Shown in pieces: positions 8,804 to 17,023 of a stretch of 64,000 nt of DNA; the stretch's first letter is position 1; every line of letters starts with the position of its first letter. The stretch is from the NCBI GenBank assembly GCA_003223645.1, contig QHVT01000006.1:276967-340966 (forward strand), given 5' to 3'. Both the position numbers and the translations under genes were made by a program. The notes beneath the pieces were generated by a model. It had not been told where the DNA came from. It did not search any database and saw only the letters and a list, made by a program, of their open reading frames with translations. The stretch comes from Acidobacteriota bacterium (lineage in GTDB: Bacteria; Acidobacteriota; Thermoanaerobaculia; Gp7-AA8).

Positions 8804-10237
8804 TCAGACGCGAACGCGATGGACGCGCAACAAATTCGTCTTCGCGCGCTGATAAATCGGCGAGCCCATCAGGATGACGAGGCGATCGCCGGGACGCACG
8901 ATGTCTTTCGCGAGCAGGAACTCGTCGACGCGATCGACGATCTGTTCGTGATAGTCGCCCGTCTGCAAAAGCACGAACGACTGCACGCCCCACAGCAGGT
9001 TCATCCGTCGCGCGACCCAGCTCGACGGCGTGAGCGCGATGATCGGAACCTTCGGACGGAACTTCGACATGAGGCGCGCGGCGAAGCCGGTTTGCGTGAA
9101 GACGACGATGTATTTCGCGTCGAGCTGTTCGGCCGCGTAGTTTGCCGCGCCGGCGAGCGCGTCGGTGAATTCGTCGGCCTCGGAGATTTTGCGGAAGGGC
9201 TCGCGTTCCCAGTCGTACGTTCCGCGCAGTCGATTCGCCTCGGCGGCGAAGACGATGCGCGCCATCATCTGCACGGCTTCGATCGGATGCTTGCCTGACG
9301 CCGTTTCTGCCGACAGCATCACCGCATCCGATCCGTCGAAGATCGCGTTCGCGACGTCGGACGCTTCCGCGCGCGTCGGCCGCGAGCTCACCGTCATCGA
9401 CTCGAGCATCTGCGTCGCGGTGATGGCAAACCTCCCCCACCGGCTCGCGCGCACGAGCACTTGCTTCTGGATGATCGGCACGGCTTCGGGCGGCAGCTCC
9501 ACGCCGAGGTCGCCGCGCGCGACCATCACGCCGTCGCTGACCTCGAGGATGTCGTCGAGGTTGTCGATCGCCTGTGGCTTCTCCAGCTTCGCGATCACGT
9601 GCATCTCGTCGCCGCCGTGCGCGTGCAGGAGCGCGCGCAGATCGAGGATGTCGCTGCGGCGGCGAATGAACGATGCGGCGATGTAGTCGAGTCCCTGCTC
9701 GACCGCGAACTTCACGTCGACTTTGTCTTTGTCGGTGATCGCGGGGATCGACAGCTCCGAGTCGGGAAAGTTCATCCCCTTTTTCGATGAGATCGGTCCG
9801 CCATGCAGCACCCGGGTCGTGACGTGTGTCGAATCGACGGCGGTGACGATCAGCTCGACGAGACCGTCGTTGATGAGGATGCGCTGGCCGATGCGCACTT
9901 CCTGGGGCAGCGGCGTGAACGACGTCGAGACCTCGCGCTGATTGCCGAGGATCGGCTCGGTGCCGATGACGAACGCCTGTCCGTTTTCGAGGTTGATCAC
10001 GCCGTCGACGTCGTCGATGCGCAATTTCGGTCCCTGAATGTCGCCGACGATCGGAATGTAGCGGCCGAGCTCCGTCGCGACTTCGCGGATCGTGCGCACC
10101 AGCCGCGCGTGCTCTTCATGCTTGCCGTGCGAGAAGTTGAGGCGAAAGGCATCGACGCCGGTCGTGAGCAGGCGCTCGATCATTTCCTCGCTGCTGCTCG
10201 CCGGCCCGAGGGTCGCGAGAATCTTGGTGCGGCGCAT
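8804..10237 (-). CDS. pyk: Pyruvate kinase
   Basis: 477 aa, normal length. It transfers phosphate from phosphoenolpyruvate to ADP in glycolysis. The start MRRTKILATLGPAS is canonical. NFSHG and GDIQGPKLRI mark the substrate side; the active-site helix is VARGDLGVELP after KLEKPQAI; ATQMLESM and AVMLSAETASGKHPIEAV follow. A C-terminal allosteric domain of about 130 residues is complete (ending GDRLVILMG...). It stands alone between the barrel gene and a palindrome. The 151 bp between it and the barrel start hold only a weak hairpin around 8757-8782. Confidence 0.97.
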   Translation of the reverse strand: MRRTKILATLGPASSSEEMIERLLTTGVDAFRLNFSHGKHEEHARLVRTIREVATELGRYIPIVGDIQGPKLRIDDVDGVINLENGQAFVIGTEPILGNQREVSTSFTPLPQEVRIGQRILINDGLVELIVTAVDSTHVTTRVLHGGPISSKKGMNFPDSELSIPAITDKDKVDVKFAVEQGLDYIAASFIRRRSDILDLRALLHAHGGDEMHVIAKLEKPQAIDNLDDILEVSDGVMVARGDLGVELPPEAVPIIQKQVLVRASRWGRFAITATQMLESMTVSSRPTRAEASDVANAIFDGSDAVMLSAETASGKHPIEAVQMMARIVFAAEANRLRGTYDWEREPFRKISEADEFTDALAGAANYAAEQLDAKYIVVFTQTGFAARLMSKFRPKVPIIALTPSSWVARRMNLLWGVQSFVLLQTGDYHEQIVDRVDEFLLAKDIVRPGDRLVILMGSPIYQRAKTNLLRVHRVRV

Positions 10238-10264
10238 CGGCGCGGAAGTCTATGCGATGGTCAT

Positions 10265-10328
10265 CGGTGTGGGGCAGGCTTTCCAGCCTGCCACCCGGGC
10301 GCAGGCTGAAAAGCCTGCGCCACACCGG
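10265..10328 (+). repeat. Intergenic palindrome, family B
   Basis: An imperfect inverted repeat beginning CGGTGTGG and ending CCACACCG. Each arm contains its own smaller hairpin (GGCAGGCTTTCCAGCCTGCC and the GCAGGCTGAAAAGCCTGC half). It lies upstream of pyk and downstream of the small antitoxin-like gene on the same strand. Confidence 0.8.
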
Positions 10329-10362
10329 TTGCTCGAACGTTTTCGCAGGGTGAGTGGCTCGA

Positions 10363-10581
10363 TCATTCACGGCTTCGCATTTCGCGAAACAGTTCCTCTG
10401 CAGAGATGCGCTCACCGCGTTGTCCCTGAGCGATCGATTCCAGCAGTACGGCTTCCAGCTCCGCGTCGACTTCGAATGTTTCCTCCGAGTCTCGAGCCAG
10501 AACCGTGACTTCGGTTCCTTCCGGTAGCTCCGCTTCCAACTCGACTCGGCCATCGACGACTCTGCCGGATGTGATTTGCAT
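10363..10581 (-). CDS. Small antitoxin-like protein, no toxin partner seen
   Basis: 72 aa. The N-terminal half (MQITSGRVVDGRVELEAELP) looks like the short beta hairpin of AbrB/MazE-like or related small antitoxins; the C-terminal half is an acidic helix ending AEELFREMRSRE, the kind of tail that wraps a toxin. No toxin-sized frame lies next to it: downstream is a palindrome and then pyk, upstream is the caspase-operon partner gene on the same strand 24 bp away. It could be the last gene of that operon. Family assignment is tentative. Confidence 0.6.
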   Translation of the reverse strand: MQITSGRVVDGRVELEAELPEGTEVTVLARDSEETFEVDAELEAVLLESIAQGQRGERISAEELFREMRSRE

Positions 10582-10605
10582 ATCGCCATTCTACCTACGC
10601 GACAA

Positions 10606-11817
10606 TCACTCGAATGCCTTCGCGCAGTCCGTCCCCGGGGGCAGCGTCCCCTTGAACACGGTTGGTTCCGGCTTCGCGGGATTGATGCCGGTGTAGGTCG
10701 TGACGACTTTGGTGAAGTCGACCCACGTCGCGAATTCGGCGAGTTGGGTGTGCGCGTCTTTCGCACTCGGAGGGGCATCGCCGGACAGCGAGTACAGCCG
10801 CAGGCGATCGATGACGAAGGTCAAGCCGTCGCAGAACATTGGAACGCCGCGGTCGGGGATGGCGAGGAATGCGTCGATCGCTTCTTTGTGCTGGCCGAGG
10901 CGCGCGAGGTGTTCGCCGCGGATCGCGGCGCCGTCGGGAATCCACGGCATCCAATCCATCAGGTGCTTCGACCAGTTGTGCAGTCGATCGAGCTCGCCGC
11001 TGCGCAGCAGCGAGTACGCGGCAGCGATCGCAGCGATCGGGTCGTCGAGCTTCTGCTCGAGCATGCGCTCGGCGCTGACGGCTTCTTCGCGCGCGGCGCG
11101 ATTTTGCTGATAGCCGAGGAGCAGCGTGGCGTCGGCGTTTTCGAGGTGGATGTCGATCCAGAAGCGATCGGCTTCGCGGCGCATCGTGAGGATACATCCG
11201 TGATGTCGCGACACCGGCAGCGCGATGTTGACCGGCGCGCGCGACGGCTGCACGCACTGCACCCAGCGCGTTTCCGCGGCGGGCGCGATCACGTACTCGA
11301 CGATGTCATTCGACTTTTGCGTCGACGCGATCGGCAGCGCGATTTCTTTGAGCGTCTTGCGCAGCGGATTGCCGGCGAAGCAGCGCAGCACACCTGCCGG
11401 CTGCGGTGCGATCCAGACGTCGTTCGGCATCGGCGACGACAACGCGAATTCGTTCGGATCGGGCTTGCGAATGTAGGAGCGGCGGCGAACGCGTTTCGCC
11501 ACGACTGGATTCGGCGCGCGCTGCTGCGCGACGTACGCCGGCACTTCCGCGGCTTCGACCGGCGGCGTCTGCTCGTCCTCGCCGCGCAAGTCGACCGAAC
11601 AATTCGGAACATCAGCGCGCGCTTCGAAGACGCGTACGATCTCCTGTCCGGCCGGCAATCGGGCGGTCACGACGTACGTGCCGGGATCGAGCGACGCGCC
11701 TTCCGACGACATCATCGTCTTCACGAGCTTCAGCTCCGGCGTGTGGATCAGCACCGGCACGCTCGCGTTCTCGAAGCGCTTGCTGCCGAACGGACCGCGG
11801 AACGTGAGCCAGGTCAT
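10606..11817 (-). CDS. Unrecognised partner protein of the caspase/hemocyanin operon
   Basis: 403 aa from ATG 11817, which overlaps the caspase stop by four bases (ATGA). The N-terminal 80 residues form a short beta-rich domain (SVPVLIHTPELKLVK, LDPGTYVVTARLPAGQEIVR). A proline/arginine-rich linker follows (about 95-125). Residues about 235-400 are helical and TPR-like (AIAAAYSLLRSGELDRLHNW, GEHLARLGQHKEAIDAFLAI). No signal peptide or membrane helix is seen. I do not recognise the family. Translational coupling to the caspase suggests a regulator, adaptor or substrate. Confidence 0.7.
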   Translation of the reverse strand: MTWLTFRGPFGSKRFENASVPVLIHTPELKLVKTMMSSEGASLDPGTYVVTARLPAGQEIVRVFEARADVPNCSVDLRGEDEQTPPVEAAEVPAYVAQQRAPNPVVAKRVRRRSYIRKPDPNEFALSSPMPNDVWIAPQPAGVLRCFAGNPLRKTLKEIALPIASTQKSNDIVEYVIAPAAETRWVQCVQPSRAPVNIALPVSRHHGCILTMRREADRFWIDIHLENADATLLLGYQQNRAAREEAVSAERMLEQKLDDPIAAIAAAYSLLRSGELDRLHNWSKHLMDWMPWIPDGAAIRGEHLARLGQHKEAIDAFLAIPDRGVPMFCDGLTFVIDRLRLYSLSGDAPPSAKDAHTQLAEFATWVDFTKVVTTYTGINPAKPEPTVFKGTLPPGTDCAKAFE

Positions 11818-13007
11818 CCGCCCACCTTCACCTTCATCTGGAATCGCGGGAGCCGCGGCTTCACGATCGTCCCGCCTTTGAACGGCTTCAGCGTCGCGTC
11901 GGCCGGCTGCACGTCGTACGTGTAGAAGCCGCCTTTCACATTGAAGCCGAGCGGATTCGGCGTGACCTTGTCGATTTGATACGCGGGCGGCGCGCCCGGT
12001 GCCGTCACGCTGAAGCTGCACAGCTTCGCCGCGGTGTCGGGATCGATGCGCACTTCGCAGTCGACCGGCGGCGACTCGTCAAAGTACGCGATGACGATGT
12101 CGCTGCCGACGGTGATCGGCAGGCATTGCTGCTCGCCGGAGTGTTGCAGGTTCACAGCGTCCACCGCCGACTGAATCGATGCCTTGAGCGACGCCGTTGT
12201 GACGCGCCATCGCGCATCGTCATCCTCGGACGGCACGGCAGCGACGCGATCGAGGCAGTCCGTCAGCGCAGCGCTGAACAGTGTCTGCCCGCCGCGTACA
12301 GCGAACGCGCTCGATCCGGGAATCGCGGCATAGAAGATGAGCTGCGAGCGATCGTCGCGGCTGTTCTTGTCGATGTTCCAGAGGTCGCCGGTGTTCATCC
12401 AGTCGCGCTTCTGGAATTCCTTGTCCGGCATGCGGCAGGCGTCGAGGAAGTAGAGCTGCCGGTTGGCGATTTTTTTTGCGAGGTCGCTCGGCGGCGCCAT
12501 GCCCGCGATGATCTGCGCGACTTCTGCCGTATTAACGAGCGATCCGCCGGCGTCGGGATCGCCAAAGTCGTCGAGCAGCAGCACCGAGTCGTTCTGCCGC
12601 CGCTGCACGCCGTGACCCGCGAAATACAGAACGGTCATCGCGTCCGCATCGTTCGCGAACGAGCGCCACTCCTTCAGATTCGTGACGAAGTTCTTGCGCG
12701 AGCAACGCTCCGCCTTCGCGAGCTCCGCTTCTTTCGCGAGCTCGTCGGCCGACGGCGACAACAACAGATGCACCGTCGCGAGCGGCAGCGGCAGTCGCTT
12801 CGCTGCATCGGCGGCGAGCAGCCACTTGTAGAAGAGATACGCGCTCATCGCGGTCGACGTGAGCTGTTTGAGGTCGAACATCGGATCGGCGGGCTGCGCA
12901 GCAGGATCGCCGTCTTTCAGATGGCGATAGAAACTGACGCCGCCGATCAGCGCGTGAATGCCGGGCGCGCCGCCGAGGTCATTGCGTCGATCGAGGATCA
13001 ACGTCAT
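11814..13007 (-). CDS. Caspase-like (peptidase C14) protein with C-terminal beta domain
   Basis: 397 aa. The caspase fold covers about residues 10-300. The catalytic dyad is H132 in VLYFAGHGV and C191 in QLYFLDACR, each after the expected hydrophobic strand. Residues about 310-397 form a beta-rich domain (EVRIDPDTAAKLCSFSV to FQMKVKVGG) that may bind a partner. There is no signal peptide, so it probably acts in the cytoplasm. The start overlaps the upstream 108-aa gene by 29 bp and the stop overlaps the downstream gene by four, so expression is tightly coupled. Cleavage specificity is unknown; an acidic P1 (caspase) or basic P1 (metacaspase) cannot be told from sequence alone. Confidence 0.85.
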   Translation of the reverse strand: MTLILDRRNDLGGAPGIHALIGGVSFYRHLKDGDPAAQPADPMFDLKQLTSTAMSAYLFYKWLLAADAAKRLPLPLATVHLLLSPSADELAKEAELAKAERCSRKNFVTNLKEWRSFANDADAMTVLYFAGHGVQRRQNDSVLLLDDFGDPDAGGSLVNTAEVAQIIAGMAPPSDLAKKIANRQLYFLDACRMPDKEFQKRDWMNTGDLWNIDKNSRDDRSQLIFYAAIPGSSAFAVRGGQTLFSAALTDCLDRVAAVPSEDDDARWRVTTASLKASIQSAVDAVNLQHSGEQQCLPITVGSDIVIAYFDESPPVDCEVRIDPDTAAKLCSFSVTAPGAPPAYQIDKVTPNPLGFNVKGGFYTYDVQPADATLKPFKGGTIVKPRLPRFQMKVKVGG

Positions 13008-13305
13008 GGGCGACCTTCCATGGAGCGCGTTCTTCGAGCGACGGAATGCGCAGCCCCGCTTCCGCCGCCGACGGATCGTGAACGATGAACTCCATCAGCG
13101 CGCGCTGCAGCCGGCGGATGTTCTCCGCCGGCCGCAGTTTTTCGAATTCGTCGAGCGCTGCCTCCGCCCCGCCCACGCGCGCCGCGCGCATCAGCTTCTC
13201 CGTCAGATCGGACGAAGAGTCGCGATACTCCGAGAAGAGAGAAGCTTCCTCCTCCTCGGGAGTCTCGCGCAGCGCGTCCTCGACGCGTTTCTGCAGGTCG
13301 GACAT
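12979..13305 (-). CDS. Small protein resembling a free-standing hemocyanin N-domain segment
   Basis: 108 aa. Residues about 44-95 align by eye with residues 72-124 of the neighbouring hemocyanin homologue: both have a G..AAL/DAVL helix, an AL.EFI/MIFI.H.P helix and the shared string IPSLEER followed by A/I-P. In arthropod hemocyanins this is the end of the N-terminal helical domain. The first 40 residues are acidic and helical. The gene starts 9 bp after the hemocyanin stop and overlaps the caspase start by 29 bp. It may be an assembly, inhibitor or docking module; that is inference. Confidence 0.65.
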   Translation of the reverse strand: MSDLQKRVEDALRETPEEEEASLFSEYRDSSSDLTEKLMRAARVGGAEAALDEFEKLRPAENIRRLQRALMEFIVHDPSAAEAGLRIPSLEERAPWKVAHDVDPRSTQ

Positions 13306-13314
13306 CGAGCGCCA

Positions 13315-15207
13315 TTATGTCCACTGAATCTTGATGTCGCGCGCGGCCATGTTCTTCTGCGCCAGAATCGTCTTCGCGATCGCGGCCGGCCAGTGGCGAT
13401 CGAAGGGATAGCCCATCGGCCGCTTGTCCGGATACGGAACGTTCTTCTTGCCGCAGAAGCTCATCGAGCCGCACTTTCCTTCGACTTCGACTTTGTCGAT
13501 GCTCCAGTCGGTCGCAACAACCAGCAAACGGAAGTCTTTCCCCGCGCGTGTACCGCGCGGAAGCAACAGCGTGTACGGCCATCCGCAGTCGCAGTAGTTC
13601 GGATCGGCGCCCGGCTCACGCGGCGGAACCGGATCGCCGGGACGCGTCGCCGGCTTCTTCGCGACGACCGACAGCTTGCTCGAGCGCGCGACGACGTTGC
13701 GTCCCGCCTTCAGTTTCTGCTGGAACTTGTCGAGCTCGATCCACTGTCTGCGCTGGTCCGCCCACTCGACGGGAACGAGGAAGATGCGCAGCGTGACGGT
13801 GAGCTCGGCGTTCGTGTCGTTGTTGACGCGGATGAAATAGAAGTAGTCCTCGTGATCGAGGTACTGCACGGTCGAGCCTCCGATCGTGCGCTGCTTCATC
13901 GTCGTCTTGAGCGTCTTCGTCGCGATCGCGCTATCAGCGGCGACCGTGTCCCACTTCGCGCCGCCGAAGCTCGTGTCGGCGAACTGCTGCGGATCGCCCG
14001 TCACCTTGCTGGCCTGCACGACCGCGATGTCGGGACTCGCGCCGTCACCCGCCGTTCCGCTGACCGCGTCGCGGATCGTGACCTTCGGCGCGTCGGCGAA
14101 ATTCTGCGGGTCCTGTTTCTCCTGCCACTGGTAATTGATCTCGTCGATCTGCCGGTGCCAGCGATAGAAGATCGGATCGCGGATCGCCACGCGAGGATCG
14201 CGCATCACGCCGCCGAACTGGTCCTGGCTGTTGGGGTCGGGGATGAACGCGATGAGCACGTGTCCCATGTTGTGCGCGTTGCCGTAGCGACTGTCGTTCA
14301 CGGATCCGATGTTCGCCTCGATCGAGTCGCCGAGGAGATCGGCGTTCGCCGCGACGGTCGTGCCGTTCGGCTTTTTCAGCGTCGCGTTTTTCTTTCCCGA
14401 GTCGCCGAAGAGATTCGACAGCCACGTCGGCAGTTCGGGAACGGGCGCACCCGAGTCGGCGAAGTCCGCGTTCGGCTCGCGATTGTCGTAGCCGCGCAAG
14501 AGCGGCTTGTATCCCTCGGGGATCGGATCGTTGAAGTTGTCGAGTCGCGCCGTCGGCGCGGAGAGCCCGGCGCACAAACGCTCGCAGTCGTAGCGCGCGA
14601 GCATCTGCTCGTGCATGTACATGAACAACTCGCCCTGCCGGTCCTTCAGCGTGCGCTGGCTCGGGTTCGCCGGATTCGGAACGCCCGCCCACGGATAGAC
14701 GACGTGCCATCGCTCGTGATGCGCGTTCGTCTGCGCGTCCTCGCGATACCAGTCGAGCGCGGCCTCACTGCCGCTCGCGCCGAGGGCTTCGAGCGCGGCC
14801 GGAGCGGCGGGCGTCGGGGAGGAAGGTTTCACTGATTCAGGAATGCGCTCTTCGAGCGACGGGATCGGCAGCTTCTGTCCCTCGGGGTGATGCGTGATGA
14901 AGATCATCAGCGCCCACTGCGCGAGCTCGGTGCTCGTCGTGTCGGCGAGCATTTCCGCGTGCTGCAGCACGGCGTCGAGGCCATCCTTGTTCGCGATCTC
15001 CATCAGGTTCGCCGCTTCTTGCACCGCAAGCTCCTGGTGCGCGGGAACGAAGAGCGAGAACGGCGCGTTCGGCGCGAAATCTTTTTGCGGACCGAGCGCT
15101 TCGAGCGCCTTCGGCGCGATCGCCGCGGCGGTGTCGATCGCGCGGAGATCGGGTGCGCGTTTGAGGAGACTCACTGCGCGTTCATTGGTGTCCGGACCTT
15201 CAGGCAT
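13315..15207 (-). CDS. Hemocyanin/prophenoloxidase-family type-3 copper protein
   Basis: 630 aa, the length of an arthropod hemocyanin subunit. Three domains are readable: N (about 45-125, FSLFVPAHQEL to LPIPSLEERIP), M (about 150-370) and C (about 435-625, HEDYFYFIRVNN, CDCGWPYTLLLPRGTRAG, YPDKRPMGYPFDR). The CuA ligands are H164 and H168 (HHERWH) and H199 (GELFMYMHEQMLARYD); the CuB ligands are H312 and H316 (AHNMGHVLI) and H351 (DPIFYRWHRQID). All six are present, so it should bind a dicopper centre and either carry O2 or oxidise phenols. No signal peptide is present, as in arthropod prophenoloxidase. AAAGGAG precedes ATG 15207. Family identity is strong; oxidase versus carrier is open. 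Confidence 0.93.
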   Translation of the reverse strand: MPEGPDTNERAVSLLKRAPDLRAIDTAAAIAPKALEALGPQKDFAPNAPFSLFVPAHQELAVQEAANLMEIANKDGLDAVLQHAEMLADTTSTELAQWALMIFITHHPEGQKLPIPSLEERIPESVKPSSPTPAAPAALEALGASGSEAALDWYREDAQTNAHHERWHVVYPWAGVPNPANPSQRTLKDRQGELFMYMHEQMLARYDCERLCAGLSAPTARLDNFNDPIPEGYKPLLRGYDNREPNADFADSGAPVPELPTWLSNLFGDSGKKNATLKKPNGTTVAANADLLGDSIEANIGSVNDSRYGNAHNMGHVLIAFIPDPNSQDQFGGVMRDPRVAIRDPIFYRWHRQIDEINYQWQEKQDPQNFADAPKVTIRDAVSGTAGDGASPDIAVVQASKVTGDPQQFADTSFGGAKWDTVAADSAIATKTLKTTMKQRTIGGSTVQYLDHEDYFYFIRVNNDTNAELTVTLRIFLVPVEWADQRRQWIELDKFQQKLKAGRNVVARSSKLSVVAKKPATRPGDPVPPREPGADPNYCDCGWPYTLLLPRGTRAGKDFRLLVVATDWSIDKVEVEGKCGSMSFCGKKNVPYPDKRPMGYPFDRHWPAAIAKTILAQKNMAARDIKIQWT

Positions 15208-15541
15208 GACTGCTCCTTTCGCAACGTCGATGGCGGATGACTCGCATCGCGGTGATGACGAGCATCAACGCGACGCCGATCCAGGTGAGCAACGGAATGG
15301 ACGCGAGGCGTCCGACGGCGATGATCGCGCCCGCGCCGATTGCAAGCGCGCGCGGCTTCAGGGTGAACGCGACGACGATGACGAACGCGATCGCAAGCGC
15401 GTCGAGCAGCGGAGCGGAAGGCAGCGCGATCCCCGCTGCCGCGAGCAGCGGCAGAAGACAGAGCGGACACTTCGGGATCGCCAGCACGGCGAGCGGTCCC
15501 GCGAGCGCCGCTCCACGCGTGACGACCGTGGAGGCCTTCAT
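15200..15541 (-). CDS. Small membrane protein with CPLC motif
   Basis: 113 aa with three or four hydrophobic helices (about 8-40, 45-62, 68-100) and a CPLC motif at residues 25-28 (IPKCPLCLLPLL). The tail is basic. MerC-like and other small metal-handling membrane proteins have similar Cys pairs in the first helix. It is the first gene of the operon and overlaps the start of the hemocyanin gene by 8 bp, so a role in copper supply is plausible but unproven. Confidence 0.7.
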   Translation of the reverse strand: MKASTVVTRGAALAGPLAVLAIPKCPLCLLPLLAAAGIALPSAPLLDALAIAFVIVVAFTLKPRALAIGAGAIIAVGRLASIPLLTWIGVALMLVITAMRVIRHRRCERSSHA

Positions 15542-15589
15542 GCTCAGTTGTATTTAGGAGTGACCGGGGACGGAAAATCCCTACCGGAA

Positions 15590-15671
15590 AGTGGAGGACA
15601 GACAATCCTGTCTGTCCTTTTGACGATCATTCGCGGAGAGGCGGGACAGGCAGGATTGCCTGTCCTCCACT
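15590..15671 (+). repeat. Intergenic palindrome, family C (GTGGAGGACAGRCAATCC)
   Basis: Inverted repeat with arms of 28 bp, differing at two positions, around a 26-bp loop. The outer end AGTGGAGGACAG recurs singly at about 23903-23914, just 3' of recD2. It lies 49 bp upstream of the hemocyanin operon start codon, so it borders the operon's promoter region. Confidence 0.85.
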
Positions 15672-15828
15672 AGTGCTTCGTCAACATTGAAACACTGTGT
15701 CATTCCGAGCCGCGAAGACGGCGAGGAATCCCCCGCGAAACGACGCTGCTCGCTCCCGCAAGCGGGGGATCCTTCGCTGTCTTCGCAGCTCAGGATGACA
15801 CTCAGTTTTTCAATGTTGAAGCGGCACT
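15672..15828 (+). repeat. Large imperfect palindrome between aroF and the hemocyanin operon
   Basis: Two arms of about 65 bp form an imperfect inverted repeat (outer end AGTGC..TCAACATTGAAA, inner part GCGAAGAC.GCGA.G.ATCCCC). It directly abuts family C on one side and the aroF stop codon on the other. The GTCATYCYGAG core resembles REP-like sequences found in many bacterial genomes. Confidence 0.85.
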
Positions 15829-16861
15829 AGCTTGCCGCGAGCGCGGGCTGCAGCGAGCGACCGAGGACCTGCGCGATCGCGTCGACTTCGCGAATCAGCT
15901 GCGCGAACGCCTCCGGCAACAGTGCCTGCGGTCCGTCGGACAGCGCTTCTTCCGGCTTGTGATGGACTTCGATGATGAGTCCATCCGCGCCGCAGGCGAT
16001 CGCCGCGCGCGACATCGGCAGGACTTTGTTGCGCTTGCCGGTCCCGTGACTCGGGTCGACGAGGATCGGCAGATGGCTGGTGCGTTTGATCGCCGGGACG
16101 ATCGAGAGGTCGAGCGTGTTGCGCGTGTGATCGGCAAACGTGCGCACGCCGCGCTCGCACAACATCACCTCATAGTTGCCCTCGGCCATGATGTACTCGG
16201 CCGACAGCAGGAGCTCTTCGAGCGTCGCGGCCATGCCGCGCTTCAGCAGCACCGGCTTGCGCGCGCGTCCCGCGCTCTTGAGCAGCGAGAAGTTCTGCAT
16301 GTTGCGTGCGCCGATCTGAATGCAGTCCGCATACTTTTCGACGAGTTGGAGCGACTCGTGATCGATCGCCTCCGTGACGACCGGCAGATCGAACTCCTCA
16401 CGCACGCGCGCAAGAATCTCCAGCGCTTCTTCGCCGAGTCCCTGAAACGAATACGGCGACGTGCGCGGCTTGTACGCGCCGCCGCGCATCAACTGTCCGC
16501 CCGCTTCCTTGATGCGCTCGGCCACGATGCGCGTCTGATCGAGCGACTCCACCGCGCACGGACCGCCGATCACCACGATGCCGTTTCCGCCGACGTCGAC
16601 GCCGCCGACCGTCACGATCGTGTCGTCCGGCTTCGCCTCGCGACTCACCAGCTTGTAGGCGTGCGAGACCGGGATGACTTCTTTGACGCCGGGAAAGTTC
16701 TCGATGATCGTCGGATCGGCTTTGCCGCCGTGTCCGGTGACGCCGATGGCCGTGCGGAACGCGCCCGGGATCGGGTGCGCGCGAAAGCCCATTCGCTCGA
16801 TGTGGCGAACGACTGCTTCGATCTGCTCCGGCCGCGCCGCGGCCTCCATCACGACCAGCAT
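15827..16861 (-). CDS. aroF: 3-deoxy-7-phosphoheptulonate (DAHP) synthase, KDO8PS-like class
   Basis: 344 aa from ATG 16861, preferred over 16894 because AGGAG lies 8 bp upstream and homologues start MLVVM. It condenses phosphoenolpyruvate and erythrose 4-phosphate, the first step of the shikimate pathway. An N-terminal ferredoxin-like regulatory domain (about 1-85) precedes the barrel: VVIGGPCAVES, RGGAYKPRTSPYSFQG, VLLKRGMAATLEE, LVDPSHGTGKR. The last is the Ibeta (Thermotoga/Bacillus) type. It is divergent from the secreted protein at 17024, with three palindromes in between. Confidence 0.95.
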   Translation of the reverse strand: MLVVMEAAARPEQIEAVVRHIERMGFRAHPIPGAFRTAIGVTGHGGKADPTIIENFPGVKEVIPVSHAYKLVSREAKPDDTIVTVGGVDVGGNGIVVIGGPCAVESLDQTRIVAERIKEAGGQLMRGGAYKPRTSPYSFQGLGEEALEILARVREEFDLPVVTEAIDHESLQLVEKYADCIQIGARNMQNFSLLKSAGRARKPVLLKRGMAATLEELLLSAEYIMAEGNYEVMLCERGVRTFADHTRNTLDLSIVPAIKRTSHLPILVDPSHGTGKRNKVLPMSRAAIACGADGLIIEVHHKPEEALSDGPQALLPEAFAQLIREVDAIAQVLGRSLQPALAAS

Positions 16862-16910
16862 CTGGGAACTCCTGGAACTATCTGATGCCCGCACGGCGTT
16901 TGCGCGGGTC

Positions 16911-16985
16911 GGTTAGTATAACCAAAGGCGAAGCTCAGCTTCGCCGTGCTCATAGACGAGCGGCGGTACACCGCTGCTTGTCTAT
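16911..16985 (+). promoter_or_regulatory. Three short palindromes in the aroF divergent promoter region
   Basis: GGTTAGTATAACC at 16911-16923, GGCGAAGCTCAGCTTCGCC at 16927-16945 and a longer imperfect one with ends ATAGACGAGC/GCTTGTCTAT at 16952-16985. The first is operator-like in size; the others could form hairpins in either transcript. No regulator is named by the sequence. Confidence 0.45.
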
Positions 16986-17023
16986 AACCAGTGATTCGAC
17001 TGCTGATTCCGGAGACCTCAGCC

